Source: Cheiracanthium punctorium | Lineage: Eukaryota > Arthropoda > Arachnida > Araneae > Cheiracanthiidae | DNA: 64,000 nt | Direction of reading: 5' to 3' | NCBI GenBank assembly: GCA_038373885.1 | Contig: JAWZYV010016557.1 | Span: 620,001 to 684,000 of the forward strand | Shown here: piece by piece, positions 34,808 to 45,573 of the stretch | Layout: each line of letters begins with the position of its first letter | Position numbering within the stretch: position 1 is the stretch's first letter | Program-made: the position numbers and the translations under genes | Notes under the pieces: generated by a model | The model's input: the letters and a program-made list of their open reading frames with translations, nothing else | The model's database searches: none | Told to the model about the DNA's origin: nothing

Positions 34808-35079
34808 CAGGCGCGGATTAAGGGGAGGGTGATCGCCCCCTCCTGGGCAAAGTCCAAATATCTTATGAAAGTATAATGAAAATTATGTAGCCTTTTTCTA
34901 AGGGGTGTAGTGCGGGTACTACTCCCTGTCCTTTTTAATCATCGCTCCTATACGGATTTTATCAATAAATTAATTGGTATAATAGATTATATTAATTATA
35001 AAATGATTTTGCGCATTCTACCCCCCTGTTTCAGGTACAAAATCGCCCCCTCCTTGAGTAATTTCTGGATCCACCCCTG
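34808..35079. mobile_element. hAT-type MITE (CAGGCGCGGATTAAG TIR)
   Basis: Ends CAGGCGCGGATTAAGGGG and complement of CAGGGGTGGATCCAGAAA. Perfect 8-bp TSD TGCTACCA (34800-34807, 35080-35087). It sits in the DNA-binding part of the pogo-like transposase. GATCGCCCCCTCCT near the left end is mirrored by AATCGCCCCCTCCT near the right. Confidence 0.85.
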
Positions 35080-35370
35080 TGCTACCAGTTCATGAAGAGA
35101 AAACATCTTTCTGTACAGAATCTCACTACTGTTGGACAGAAACTGCCGACTGACTGGGAGAGAAAAAAAAAAAAGAGTTTTTACTTTACACCAAAAAAGT
35201 AATAGCCTTTTCTACAAGTGGAGAAAAATAGCCCCCAATGGTTATCTTCAAGCAAAAAACCATTCCTAAAGAAAATAAGATGCAATGAGAAAGGTTGGAT
35301 GAACCAGGACATTATGATCTCCTGGCTCGATTCAGTTTGGAAAAATAGCAAGTTCCCTATTTAAACCTTG

Positions 35371-35789
35371 CATAGGCGCACCCATGAAGGGGGCTATAGG
35401 GGCTCAAGCCCCCCCTAAACGTGGAAAGTTAGAATTGAAAAGCATTAAAAATTGGAAATTGTCAAATGATTTATTTGTTTTCGTTTTTAAAATTGCCTTC
35501 AAATTATTTCTAAAATACCTTTTACCAAAAAAAGATGATAGTTCTTAAGTAAAAATTTACAGTTAGTATATGAAACACAATTAAACTCTGCTAAAACATC
35601 ACTGAAATGAGCAGATAATTAATTGTCTCTATAATGATTTACACTGCTCGTGAGCTTGTGTTCTATGGGCAAGTAGTCTAGTACCGAATATTTTGACGTT
35701 ATAACTATAATTGAGGTCACTATAACCGATTTCATCAGTATTTGAAGCCCAGCCCCCCCCCCTAAGCTAAAATCCTGGGTGCGCCACTG
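35371..35789. mobile_element. hAT-type MITE (CAGTGGCGCACCCAGG TIR)
   Basis: Ends CATAGGCGCACCCATGAA and complement of CAGTGGCGCACCCAGGA. Perfect 8-bp TSD AAACCTTG (35363-35370, 35790-35797). C8 to C11 runs lie near the right end. Second MITE in the pogo-like element. Confidence 0.85.
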
Positions 35790-36666
35790 AAACCTTGTGC
35801 GCTATTAATTTTGGATTCGATGAAGGCTCATCGGAAAGACGATGTTAAAGTGCAATCCTTTCAGTGATATCGGGAGGACTAACAAAAATATGCAAACCTT
35901 GGATGTTGGCATCAACAAGTCTTTCAAATCGAAGATAAGAAACTCATGGGGAAAATGGATGGGAGAAGACTTTCATGCGTATACAAAGAGTGGAAAAATG
36001 TGACGTGCATCGTATGCAGATGTAACCCACTGGGTAAAAACTGAATGGGATGAAATCTCTGTTGTACTGTAAAAAATGCATTTAAAAAATATGGACTGTT
36101 AAAAGAAAATTTTGAATCAACCACTGAATTGAACAGCGATTCTGATAATTCCTTGAAATTGAATGATGATTTACTTTTGGATTTTCCAGATTCAGATGAA
36201 TCTAATTTTTAGTTTCTTTTTTATTTTAATTACTTGTAAATATTAAACGTAAATTTTTCTGAATATTGGCTGAATTGATTACGTATTCAATATATGGATA
36301 TATATTCCAGTAAAAAGGTAAATCTCATTTCAATTTTGTTTTTCTTATAATGCCAATTGATTAAATAATTATGATGTTACAAAATGTGCGATAAGTATTC
36401 TGCATGCTACCAAACATTTTGATTTCTTTGTTTTTGATTAATTTCGTAATACAGTTCTTAGTGCTTACAGGTTCATAACAATAGATTTTTAGTAGGAAAT
36501 GTTTTACAGTAAGCCGATTCTAATATTAATACTGTGGTTTTACCATACATAGATAATCACCAATTTTGGCCAAAGCATCGCCATATTATCCGTGGATAAT
36601 CTAAAGAAATATTTTTCTTCTACTTGAAAAAAAGGACCTGTGGATTATAAGCCAGAAATTACGGTA

Positions 36667-38149
36667 CCAAATATTATTTCTGTAGATTCAAAAGTTTAAT
36701 TTAACTTTTAAAAACATTCCTACTAAACACACAATTTATATAATTTTAAACAGATTAGGTAAAGGAAGGGAGCAGTTGCTTCATATGAGACAGCATTATA
36801 AAATGACACCCAAGCCTTTTTTAAAAGCATAAACATGCTAAGTTTATTCTTTATTTGCTTTTATAAACATTTTTTAATCAAAAAATTGCTAGATTTTCAT
36901 TCATATTTGAACCTGCCCTCTTAAATTTTTCTCTTCTATTTTAAATTAAAAAAAGCTTTAAAAATAATTTAAATTTGAGGTATTAATCACTTTTTATTCT
37001 TATGATGTTGGAGGTTCAATTAAAAGTACACTAAAAGAAAAATACTTGTTCTCAATACAGATGGAAAAGGATTAAAATTAAGATGCTGGAGCATACTCAA
37101 CGAAATTTTTCCTACTGAAAATCTAGTAATTTTAAAATAAGGAAAACCTTGGGAAACTCATGAACGATAAATTTTAGATTATTCTTTAAAATTAAATGTG
37201 GAGTGATTTAATTGAAAAATTTTATTAAAATATAAATAGATAATTCAAAATTAATTTAAAAGCATAAAAAAAGATCATTTTGCAAAATTCTTAAAACTTG
37301 TTTAAATAAGTTTACTCTGAAAGCGTAAAAGTTGGCAGGTATGCATGTTTTACTAACAATAGAACATCTTGATTTTTACGAAGATGATACTGTTTTTCCT
37401 GAGGCATAAACTGAGTTTTACTTTAGCATCCTGATATCAACACAAAAAAGTTGTGAAATCTTCCAGCCAGATTAGTATTTAGTATTCGTTGCATTAATTG
37501 AAGTTATTACATAACACGAAATAAGTTTTAAATGCATTTTTATCTTTGAAAATACAGTGAAACTTGTACATTTTCACTTTATAACCACCAAACTTTACCT
37601 TCTTCATAAGGTGATCAGTTTTGTTATTCCCAAAGATGATCACATTAGACAGGTTCCACTGTAATTCTTACCAAAAACAAATTTTTTGCAAGATCTTTTT
37701 TCAAGTAGTTTTTCTCATGCTCACAATTTAAACTACTTGAATTTATTTAGCAGTAAGAACATTTTACGGCCAGGTAATATTATGAAGAAACTAATCTTAT
37801 GATTATAAATACAAATATTGGGGGAACTACAGCATGCCCCCCCCCCTTTTTTTTTCACAGGAAGTGCACCTAGTCAAAAAGGACTTAGGAACATTTCTGG
37901 TAATTTTCAAAGATGTTTTGAAGATGACAATTCCACAGAAATTCACTAATTACAGGTTTGCTGCTTGTTGTCTGTAAACAGCATTAAAGGTATTGGATCC
38001 CCCCCCCTCCCTTTTTCTTCGAGGGGCAATATAAAAAGAAGTTATGCTTTCATTGCACACAGAAGAAATTTAAATATAAAGGGCAGTATTATAATAATGT
38101 AATCACTTTATCAATTTTTTTGAATTAATGGAACAATAACTCAGAAATA
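36667..38149. other. AT-rich intergenic stretch
   Basis: No gene or bounded repeat seen. C-runs at 37838-37847 and 37999-38008. It lies just beyond the predicted poly(A) site of the minus-strand p23 gene. Confidence 0.5.
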
Positions 38150-39263
38150 TAATACTTCAATTACACAACATGTTTATTAACTAAATACACGTAATTAATA
38201 TACACAGTTTGCCGTCAACAATACAGTTACAGGATGCAATGTGGAATATTTTTTACATTTGCAGTTTTATTCAAAACTTTATACATGAATCCATATACAG
38301 ATGTTGAAAAAGAAACAAAAACATGCTTAAAGAGAAATAAGGGCACAGGAAAACTGGAAGCTGCTTTTGTTAAGACAAACGTAAATTAACAGATAAACAT
38401 AAGAAATCATATTTAAATGGTAAAAAAAGCTGCAACTGGCAAACTGTAATCAATTTATCGACTATGGTGTACATGAATAATAAAAAATATTTATTAGAGT
38501 GGATTCGTTAAGATTTGTAAATATATATCAGACTTGATGGACATTAATGTTAACTTCTTGTTTGGGCAAACAATTAAGTGTGTTAATTTTTAATGGGGGG
38601 AAAAAAATCTAGCACTAATATTGCCTTTTAATTTCTAAAAGGAATGATCTTCAATGATAAAAAATTTCACAATAAATAAAAATATGTGAAAATTTGTCTT
38701 GGAAAAGGAAAGCTCTTTGCAATATGAAAATTTTGAAATTCTGTCTTAAATATTAAGTATTTTTAAATAAAAAGATTTACAACAACCAAGGAAGCAAAAA
38801 GTGACATTAAGCTTTTTAAAGAAATTAAATTAGGAATGTGTATGCTTCAGTATTTTATATGGAAGAGACTTATACACAATACACTGTATATTAGTAGGAA
38901 AAAAAAAGAAATTACACTGAAATCTTAGAAGTCTTTTATAATAGCTAAAATGAAATATACAAAACAAAAATGCAAAGATTACACAAATAGGTTTGTGTGA
39001 AGTTATTTTAAATGAAACACTTTGACAAACTGGAGTATTGCTGAATTTGCATAGCTTTGTACATGCTCGGCACGGCAGACGCAATGCAGGCACAGCATGC
39101 TGTTTCAGTTGGAATGAAACTTGGTATTAAATATTAATGCAACAATTAAAATATTCAAGCCACATTTGCCTCAAACATTATTTTTTATATCAAAAAGTGA
39201 CTTATGAGAAGAAATTAAATGTGATATTACAGTCTGTAAACTGAAGTTCTTCACAGAAAGTTC
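38150..39263 (-). terminator. p23 3' UTR and poly(A) signal
   Basis: Downstream of the stop at 39264, the minus strand shows no coding. AATAAA (complement of 38173-38178) is the best distal signal; other candidates lie at 38491 and 38267. The region is free of recognisable transposons, unlike its surroundings, as expected for transcribed UTR. The exact end is uncertain. Confidence 0.5.
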
Positions 39264-42200
39264 TTATTCTAAATCTGGAAGTTCTGAAATAAATAAATAT
39301 ATACATAAATGGAAATATATTAGAAAATTAAAATTTATATGCAAGCTAAAATACATATATACCTGTATATATATATATGTTGAAACAAAGGTAGTTGTGG
39401 TTGAACTTGATTAAAAAAAAAAAAATAAAAAAAAAAAAAAAAAAATAATAATAATTATAAATATTTTAAATATTCAATTTTGCAATATTTCTTGAACTCT
39501 AACAGTATAGATGGATAGAACTGCTTTCGTGCAAATATATATATATATACAGTAGAAGACCCAAAATCCGCACAGCTTGGTTCCAGACCTTGTGCAGATT
39601 TTAGAATTTTGCAGATTTTGGGTCATAATAGTAAATTTATTCTATTTCCAACCCCCCTCAGAAAATAATAGAAAAAATATACAATAGACATCAAGGGAAA
39701 CAAATCATATTACTTATAATTAGAATCATGATATAAAAATACAGAGGATTAATGCAATATACAAAATTATGCGATTATAGTACAACTTATTTAAACATGT
39801 ATATTCAATAGGTTAGGACTTTGGGATGTTCTAATTATAGTTTTTATTTTTTTTAAATCATTATTTTCTGTTCGTAACACAGCTGTGTTGCTCTACAAAT
39901 CTGAGATATTTCTTTCTCACAGCTTAACCTTCATTAAATGTTAATTTATCAACTTTTTGATCATCCTCACTTGTTACTGTGTCAGAGTCTGTCATGTGAT
40001 CATAATTCAGTGTTAATTATGTCACTGTGAGTCATTTGAAAGTTATCAACGCTAAGATTAGAACTCACAGACTCCTAAAAATTATTTTTTTAAGTGGGAA
40101 TAGCTTATTTAGTTTTACTTTGTGGTTATACTGTAGTTTTCTGAACTTGCAGCTGGCAGGGCAGATTTCATTGTTTACACTGAACAGACAGTGCGGATTT
40201 TAGAGCCTTGCGGATTTTGGATCTTCTACTGTATATGTCATACTTGCAGTATATTTTGTGTTTTACTTATTAGTTACATATATATATATACATACAAGAT
40301 GTCTCAAAAAGTCATTTACAAACCGAACATGCTGGTCTGTCATATCATGACGAAAAAGATTTACTTAGGAACTTGTGTCCGAAAATGCAAACTGTGACCA
40401 CTAGAGGGCGATGATCACAGTCTTACGGGAGAGTGGATATCGATGAATTGGTTTACCACAACTTAGAATTGATTATGCCGTGGAATGGAAGTCTTATTAA
40501 TGAAAAAAATCACCTCTTTCAACATTATTTCTCCCTCTATGCTACGCCGGTGAAATTTGCAATCAAGGTACGAGGGATATTCGGAAACGAAGGTCCGAAT
40601 CGTTGTAGCTAATCGAATGTCGCGCAAACATTGAAATGCGCATGCGTACCAACTCCCAGCATACCATGCTCGTCAAACGACGCCATTTGCATTGGTATTG
40701 TTGCAGTGTGCTAAGTACAGTGCTACTTCAAAATGTTTAAAACAATCGATCAGCCCGCCGACTGTGAAATACGGTCAGTGATTCGGTTTTTGACAGCAAA
40801 GAACGTTTCAGCAGCGGAAATTCATAGACAGATAAGCGACGTGTATGGCCCAAATGCGATGAGTAGCAGCAAAGTGCGTAAGTGGGTGAGAGCTTTCAAG
40901 GACGGACGGGAAAATGTTCATGATGAACCGCGTTCCGGTCGACTATCAGTGATCACAGATGATTTGGTCAATGCCGTGGATGAAAAGATTCGTGAAGACC
41001 GGCGATTCACAATTTCAACTTTAGCATTGGAATTTCCGAATGTGGGTAGAACAACTTTGCACAAAATCGTTTTCGAAAAGTTGAATTTTTGCAAATTGTG
41101 TGCACGTTGGGGTTCCAGGCTGCTTACTGAGGAACACAAATTGAAAAGAATGGTGATCAATTTTTAGAGAGGATTGTCACAGGGGACGAGACGTGGGTTT
41201 CTCACATAACCCCAGAGTCTAAACGTCAGTCAATGGAATGGCGTCACACAAATTCACCAGTCAGAGTCAAGGCCAAGCGGACAATCTCAACACGCAAGGT
41301 TATGGCAACCGTGTTTTGGGATAGACATGGGGTCTTGTTAGTCGAGTTTATGCAGCAAGGGACAACAATAAATGCAGCCGCTTACTGCGCTACTCTAACT
41401 AAACTTAGACGTGCAATACAGAATAAGCGACGTGGTCTTCTGACGCCTGGAGTTCTGTTGCTGCATGACAATGCCAGACCCCATTCTGCCAATAACACAC
41501 AAAATCTGATCAGATCTTTTGGATGGGAACAGATTGACCACCCACCGTACAGTCCAAACTTGGCTCCGAGTGATTTTCACTTGTTTCGCTACCTAAAAGA
41601 GTTTCTCGGCGGCAAGCGCTTCGACACAACTGACGAGGTGAAAGAAGAAGTTCAAGACTGGTTATCCTCACAGGCGGCAGACTTCTACGACTTAGGCATA
41701 CAGAAGCTCGTAGAACGTTATGACAAATGTTTAAACAAATATGGAAACTATGTAGAAAAATAGAGACACATGTAAGGAATTTAAAATATAAAGTGTTTTG
41801 AAAAAATCTGTAATGTTTTATGTTTTATAAGTAAACGGACCTTAGTTTCCGAATATCCCTTGTATATGTGCACCGCCATTCGTCCATTCTCATCGGTGGC
41901 ACCATACACATAATGCAAATTGACCAATTTCGAGTTAGTAAACAACAGTAACATCCTAGGTTAAAATGATTACGCTTTTGTAAGTCTGAGAACATTGCCC
42001 TCTAGGGATAGCCATTTGCATTTCTGGAAATAAGTTCCTATGTAAATGAATCTTGTTTGTCATGGAATGACAGACCAGCCTGCTAAGTTTGTAAAGGGCC
42101 TTTTGAGACACCTTATGTGTGTATGTGTATATATGTTACATTTAAAACCCGAATTAACTAGGTAAAACGCGTTCTAACTGAGTGCGTTAGGGAAAACCCG

Positions 42201-45200
42201 AATTAACTAGGTAAAACGCATTCTTACTGACAGCACTAGGCAAAACCCGAACTAACTAGGGAAACCCGTTTTATACGAGTAGCGGTAGCACGTTTTCTAG
42301 CCCCTACAGCGGAGGCATATTTTCCAGTGGTCCCCCTAAAGCAATGGCCAGACCCACTGATTTTTTTCGGGTCTCGCAAAGAGCCAGCGTTAGCATATTT
42401 TCGAGGGGCCCCCTAAAGCGATCGCCAGACGCAGTAATGTTTCTTTGGGTCTCGCAGAATGCCAGCATTAGTATATTTTCCAGTAGGGCCCCATCAGCGG
42501 TGGCCGGACCCACTTATGTTTTTTTGGGTCTTGCAAAGGGCCAGCGTTAGCATATTTTCCACGAGCCCCCCTACAGCGGTGGCCGGACCCAGTGATGTTT
42601 TTTGGGGTCTCGCAAAGGACAGCGTTAGCATATTTTCGAGGGGGCCCCCTAAAGCAATGGCCAGATGCAGTAATGTTTTTTTGGGTCTCGCAAAGGGCCA
42701 GCGTTAGCATATTTTCGAGGGGGCCCCCTGAAGTGATGGCCGGATCCACTGATGTTTTTTTTGTCTCGCAAAAGTTACAGCGTTAGCATATTTTCGAGGG
42801 GGGCCCCTACAGCGGTGCCCGGCCCCCAAGTTTTCCCATGTGAATTCCGGAAAGTTAATGCTTTATCCACTAAAAATTGGATCTTGCTCCCCCCTCAAAA
42901 ATATGCTATCGCTGGCCCTTTGCGAGACCTAAAAAAACATCACTGGGTCCGGCCACCGCTGTAGGGGCCCCCCCCCTTGAAAATATGCTAACGCTAGCCC
43001 TCTACGAGACCCCAAAAAACATCAGTGGGTCCGGCCATCACTTCAGGTGGCTCCCACGAAAATATTCTAACGTTGGCCCTTTGCGAGACCCAAAAAAAAC
43101 ATCAGTGGGTCCGGCCATTGCTGTAGGGGGCCCCCTGGAAAATATGCTAACGCTGGCCCTTTGAGACCAAAAAAAAAAAAACATTACTGCGTCCGGGCAT
43201 CACTTTAGGGGGCCAACGGAAAATATGCCTCCGCTGTAAGGCCCCTCGAAAACGTGCTACCGCTACTCGAATAAAATGGGTTTTCCCTAGTTAATTCGGG
43301 TTTTGCCTAGTACTGTCAGTCAGAATGCGTTTTGACTAGTTAATTCGGGTTTTGCCAATTTCTCTCAGTTAGAACGCGTTTTCCCTAGTTAATTCGGGTT
43401 TTCACTGTAACATATATATTAATGACTATGTCATTTTATCTCTCACCCCCTTTATTGATTGTTGTACGAAAAATGCGACATAATTTTACATATATTTAAA
43501 TACTATTAGTTCGCAACAGCTTTAATCTATTGTTACAATATTTTGTAAACTGTAGAATACGCATCCCATGCATTTTTTCCATACAGTCAAACCCCGATTT
43601 AGTGCCATCTCGAAATAGCACCATTATGTCTATGAACAAATCTGTCAAATAGGAATTTCAATGTAATGGATCCATTAAAGTGCCAACTCGATATACCGCC
43701 AGAAAAAAACTTGCCTAGTAAAACAAATTTTAAAGGAATTACTGGATATGGTTTTTGCACATCTTTCTTTTTAAACTTTTTGTTAGATTTCTTAAAAATC
43801 CCTTGCCTTCCTACGTCTATATGCTTTCAAAGTCAAATAGTATTCAGTAGTAACGAATTCCTATTCATTCTCTTTTAAAACTGAGAACAAGTATGAACAA
43901 TATTTGAAGAAACCTCTCCTCTCTTCCCCCCTTCTAGTTTCCGCCGCCTTCCAGGGAAACGGGGTGAAATGCAAAATCTGACATTCAAAGGTTAGATTAG
44001 TCGTTGAATGATCGAAGAATTTAGCAGTTAAATCTGCAAAATAACCAGAGTCTTAATTCATGATGTCAAAAAGAGCTGTATTAACTGTTTCGGAAAAGCG
44101 GGAAATTTGCAATATAAAGTGAGAAATGTGAATGCATCGCAGCAACACATCGCAAATCATTTTTCTACATTGTGGGAAAAAGGCTGTTAGCAGGTGCTGC
44201 ATAGGAGACATTTTGAAAAATCCCGAAAAATGGATTAACACCAACGATCTGCAGTCAAATGTGAAAAAACTGAAAACACTAAGATTTAGAGGATGCCCTT
44301 TGCACATGGATACTACAAATGAGTGCTAAAAATGCGACTAACTGGAGACATTATTAGACAGAAAGCAAAAGTCCTTGGTCAGCAAATGAGCATCACTGAT
44401 TTCGAGTATAGTAGCGGCCTGTTGAACAGATTTAAAAAGCGACGGGGTTTCTTGCAGTATATATGAAGTGGTGAGACTGCAGGAGTTGATGAAGATGTTG
44501 TGATAAATGGTCGTAAGAAATTGAGTGTGCCGATTTTAGAATACAAAGCTGAGGACATTTACAGGGTGTCTACCACATAAAGTAAACTTGATTTCTTGAC
44601 CTTTTCTTGACCATAGTAAATACAAAATCCTAATATCAGAAATACATTGTGCCCGGGATGCAGAATATGTGCGATCTGGCAATCTTGGATCGGGGGAAAT
44701 TTTGCAGAAAAATATACAACTGATTTCAATTTTAACAATGAATTACAAAATTCTTCGAGTTTTTCTTTACCTTTACCATTTTTAAAGCGATTTTTTTTTC
44801 AACATTTTCACCGATCAGCCATTTGCTTTCTGTTAACTTGTACCAATTACTATTTAGTAAACATGCATGTAGCTTGTACATTGCAGATCTTTTTACATTT
44901 ATGGTAATACAGAACTTATGCAAGTCTATAACATATCATGAAATTTTGGGAAATTTTCATATGGGTTGAGGAAAATGTTGAGATTTAAAACATTTTCTAT
45001 ATCCCAGCATCCTGCCGATAGAAGGAAAGTTATACTTTTAAATTTAACACTATTAATACATATTAGTAAATATTTTTGTATAGTAACATTAAGTTGCGTG
45101 AGTTACTCAATAAAAGAAAACAATATAAAGTATTACAGGGTGGCTACAGAAATTGAGAAAAAAAGTTCCCTGATTTCCCTGACTATCTTTATCAAATTTC

Positions 45201-45539
45201 CAGAACTAATTATATACATACCATAATCTTTCATGTAAATCACCATTGTGTATCATGCACCAACAGGTGAATGCTTCATATAGGGAAATAAATGAGAAAA
45301 CCACAAAAATACTTAATATTAATAAAATTGTAATTCAAATTCATAAATCCAAACAAAGGCTAGCTGAACACTAAAAGACAATATAGCAGAAAGTTTCCTC
45401 GTTTTTTAAAGATAGTGTTCAATTTTAAGCGTAAGGATGACTGATCAAAATGAACTGGCCACCTAATAACTTATTTAATCGTTGCATCATTTCAAATTTA
45501 AAAAAAAATATGTAAAAAGGCTTCAAAATGAGCCCTATC

Positions 45540-45573
<34 letters not shown>

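Larger units (their letters stand above)
34455..36212 (+). pseudogene. pogo/CENP-B-like transposase (broken)
   Basis: Starts MSKKRISYSADFKLKVISKA-EKFGN (34455 on), the N-terminal DNA-binding helix-turn-helix of pogo-type proteins, then frameshifts. The second DNA-binding part is readable at 34570-34800: WPELEDVLHSWITEERSKGN followed by KAKLIAEEM. A MITE interrupts it; the frame resumes at 35088 with FMKRKHLSVQNLTTVGQKLP. The catalytic core is mostly deleted; the end is seen at 35895-36212 with LDVGINKSFKSKIRNSWGKW, HAYTKSGKM and WVKTEWDEIS, ending DSDESNF-stop. It is dead from frameshifts, stops and deletion, in addition to the two MITEs. Confidence 0.75.
34068..36664 (+). mobile_element. pogo-like DNA transposon with two hAT MITEs inside
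   Basis: TIRs CCGTAATTTCCGGCTTATAA and complement of CCGTAATTTCTGGCTTATAA, each bordered by TA (34066-34067, 36665-36666), the Tc1/mariner/pogo target. The interior encodes a broken pogo/CENP-B-type transposase on the plus strand. Removing the MITEs at 34808-35079 and 35371-35789 leaves about 1.9 kb. Confidence 0.85.
40295..42115. mobile_element. MITE with about 130-bp TIRs, split by a mariner
   Basis: Left arm from about 40295 (AAGATGTCTCAAAAAGTCAT) and right arm to about 42115 are inverse copies for about 130 bp at roughly 80 percent: shared GCTGGTCTGTCATNNCATGA, TAGGAACTT, AGAGGGC. Ends are AAGRTGTCTCAAAA. I could not fix the TSD. The mariner at 40571-41862 sits inside. Confidence 0.7.
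42129..43419. mobile_element. Foldback-like element with tandem subrepeats in inverted arms
   Basis: The whole segment is a large imperfect inverted repeat. Outer ends share ATATATGTTACA, then three repeats of AAAACCCGAATTAACTAGG separated by GCGTTCTAACTGA-like spacers, then CGAGTAGCGGTAGCACGTTT, then a tandem array of about 79-bp units. The left arm has six full units, the right arm four, in opposite orientation, around a unique middle of about 60 bp (42826-42890). This is the organisation of foldback elements (Drosophila FB, sea urchin TU). No transposase inside; open frames here are repeat-derived. Confidence 0.75.

Noticed and set aside
42304..43164. Overlapping repetitive open frames with SIFSRGP and FLGLAKG motifs
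   Set aside because: They arise from the 79-bp foldback units in all frames; no stop avoidance beyond that expected from repetition.
42316..43219. CRISPR-like array
   Set aside because: The 79-bp units are contiguous without unique spacers and invert midway; eukaryotic foldback structure explains them.
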